29,264 nt of DNA from a virus. Under the pieces are notes generated by a model, which saw only the letters and a list, made by a program, of their open reading frames with translations, did no database searches and had not been told where the DNA came from. Every line of letters begins with the position of its first letter. The first letter of the stretch is position 1. Of the stretch, positions 28,206-29,264 are shown piece after piece. The translations under genes and the position numbers were made by a program. The DNA is taken from IMG/VR virus record IMGVR_UViG_3300038682_000023, positions 1-29,264 of that record. One strand, given 5' to 3'.

Positions 28206-29066
28206 ATGGCGACAATATTGATAGAAACGGATTTAGATGTAATATCTAAGCAGAGAGAGTTAGTTACAGAGGCACTTAGTGCTGACGGAGTTTACATAAG
28301 AGCGAAAGAGACCCTAGAAGAGTTATTGGCTAAAGGTGAGATAAAAGGTACTGATAGAGCGAAAGTGGTAGCAGAGACTATTGCAGGGATGGCTTCACAG
28401 ATTACGGCGAGTACAATGAGTGCTGCTTTACAGTGGACGGCACAAGAGAAAGAGTTTGCACTTAAGAAGCAAGAAATGGAATATCAACTAGATATACTTG
28501 CTCAGAACAAACTACTAGTAGAAAATCAGGTAGAAGCAAGTCTGGCAGATAGGCAAATTAAACAAGCTCAATTAAGAAGAGTGTATGGTACTCCTACTAC
28601 TGATAGTAATGGAGATGTAATAGCATTAGGTAGCGATGGTAAAGAATATGTGGGTATACAAAATGTGCTTCAAGATACTGCTAATAAAGTAGTTCAGAAT
28701 GGCGTACTTGGTGCACAGAAAGAGCAGACATATGCAGCTACGCACAAGCTAGTGGCAGATACCTACGTTAATCACGGAGTATTTCAGTGGAGTTCGTTGA
28801 CTGGTACAGGGATGAGTGGAGTAACTAAAACAAGTACAGGTTATGTTACCTTGACTGATTTACAGAAAGAGACGGCTAAAGAACAAGCTAAAGGGTATGC
28901 GTGGAATGCGTGGTCAAATGCAGCTAGCTCTAGTGCAGGTATGTTAGGTACTTTAGTTGCTGCGGAAATACCAGAGTTAGTTGATGATGCTGCAGACGCA
29001 TTGGTGTTATGGACTAACGTAGTAACTAATTTAAAAAATGTTACAGAACCACAAATTAGTATCTAA
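28206..29066 (+). CDS. Helical virion protein, possibly internal/ejection (286 aa)
   Basis: A 286-residue protein. Residues about 10-135 are long helices rich in A, E, K, Q (LKKQEMEYQLDILAQNKLLVENQVEASLADRQIKQAQLRR), broken by a short Gly/Asp loop (DSNGDVIALGSDGKEYVG), then more helices with G-rich turns (SAGMLGTLVAAEIPELVDDAADALVLW). This looks like a structural protein of the tail or an ejected internal protein; no family recognised. RBS AGGAGA is at 28196-28201, four bases before the ATG. It overlaps the next start by 1 nt. Confidence 0.55.
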   Translation: MATILIETDLDVISKQRELVTEALSADGVYIRAKETLEELLAKGEIKGTDRAKVVAETIAGMASQITASTMSAALQWTAQEKEFALKKQEMEYQLDILAQNKLLVENQVEASLADRQIKQAQLRRVYGTPTTDSNGDVIALGSDGKEYVGIQNVLQDTANKVVQNGVLGAQKEQTYAATHKLVADTYVNHGVFQWSSLTGTGMSGVTKTSTGYVTLTDLQKETAKEQAKGYAWNAWSNAASSSAGMLGTLVAAEIPELVDDAADALVLWTNVVTNLKNVTEPQISI

Positions 29067-29264
29067 TGAAAACTTATATAGATTTCTTTGAAACTTTTAA
29101 GACGGAGATGATCGGTACTAAGCAGTTCAGGAATAAGTTTGTGAGAAGGTGGGGGACAGAGACTCTTGACGGAGTTCCTGTCCTTAAAGAGCGATTTACC
29201 GTATACCCAGGACATACTTCGAGCAACAGTATACAAAATATGTGTAAAATGCTTGGTATTTGGT
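29066..29264 (+). CDS. Unidentified protein, 3' truncated by the window edge
   Basis: ATG 29066 overlaps the previous stop (TAATG), and the frame stays open for 66 codons to the end: MKTYIDFFETFKTEMIGTKQ, then FRNKFVRRWGTETLDGVPVLKERF and a few more. The start shows helical, basic/aromatic composition, without a recognisable domain. Incomplete, so no function is assigned. Confidence 0.55.
   Translation, partial: MKTYIDFFETFKTEMIGTKQFRNKFVRRWGTETLDGVPVLKERFTVYPGHTSSNSIQNMCKMLGIW

Noticed and set aside
1-29264. tRNA genes, integrase/attachment sites, insertion sequences
   Set aside because: I saw no tRNA-like cloverleaf, recombinase, transposase or terminal inverted repeats of an insertion sequence in the window.

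Overview
The window is a gene-dense, AT-rich stretch of a tailed double-stranded DNA phage (Caudoviricetes). Every credible gene lies on the plus strand, and many start/stop codons overlap. An overlapping inner-membrane and outer-membrane spanin pair (Rz/Rz1-like, with a lipobox cysteine) points to a Gram-negative host. The capsid protein resembles the N4 gp56-type family. No tail tube, tape measure or contractile sheath is visible, so a short-tailed phage is likely but not proven. The first 26 bases carry the tag GTTTCCCAGTCACGATC used in random-primed amplification, so the left edge is a library or assembly artefact of a viral-metagenome-type contig. The right edge cuts a gene.

Layout: (1) 34-1762, a short left module: a noncoding leader with inverted repeats, a RepL-like winged-helix protein, four small genes including a T5orf172/GIY-YIG-like one, closed by a strong intrinsic terminator. 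(2) 1829-5677, packaging: probable small terminase, a GIY-YIG homing endonuclease, large terminase and a head-tail adaptor-like protein. (3) 5677-12666, host recognition and its diversification: a long repeat-rich tail fibre, a small Mtd-N-like protein, two paralogous C-type-lectin/FGE-like proteins each ending in a variable repeat (VR), a template repeat (TR), a DGR-type reverse transcriptase and a DUF4376 protein. (4) 12659-15126, lysis: small membrane proteins, a DUF1353 protein, spanins and an M15-type endolysin. (5) 15171-22645, head: portal, a second GIY-YIG gene, small proteins, a DUF5856-like protein, a third GIY-YIG gene, acidic scaffold and major capsid protein. (6) 22718-29264, accessory head/tail proteins including an 1109-residue modular tail protein.

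The centrepiece is a diversity-generating retroelement (DGR). Both VRs align without gaps to a 108-nt TR, and all 53 mismatches (24 in VR1, 29 in VR2) fall on TR adenines. The reverse transcriptase has the DGR hallmark IGxxxSQ and a YCDD active site. No Avd accessory gene is apparent. The inferred system lets the phage rewrite surface residues of two adhesins displayed next to the tail fibre.

A second pattern not explained by the genes is a recurring bipartite promoter-like motif: two 7-nt boxes of AAGG type exactly 11 nt apart, the second 14 nt ahead of a TAnAAT box. It occurs in strong or partial form at six transcription-unit starts, including just upstream of the TR. It looks like an activator-dependent promoter class.
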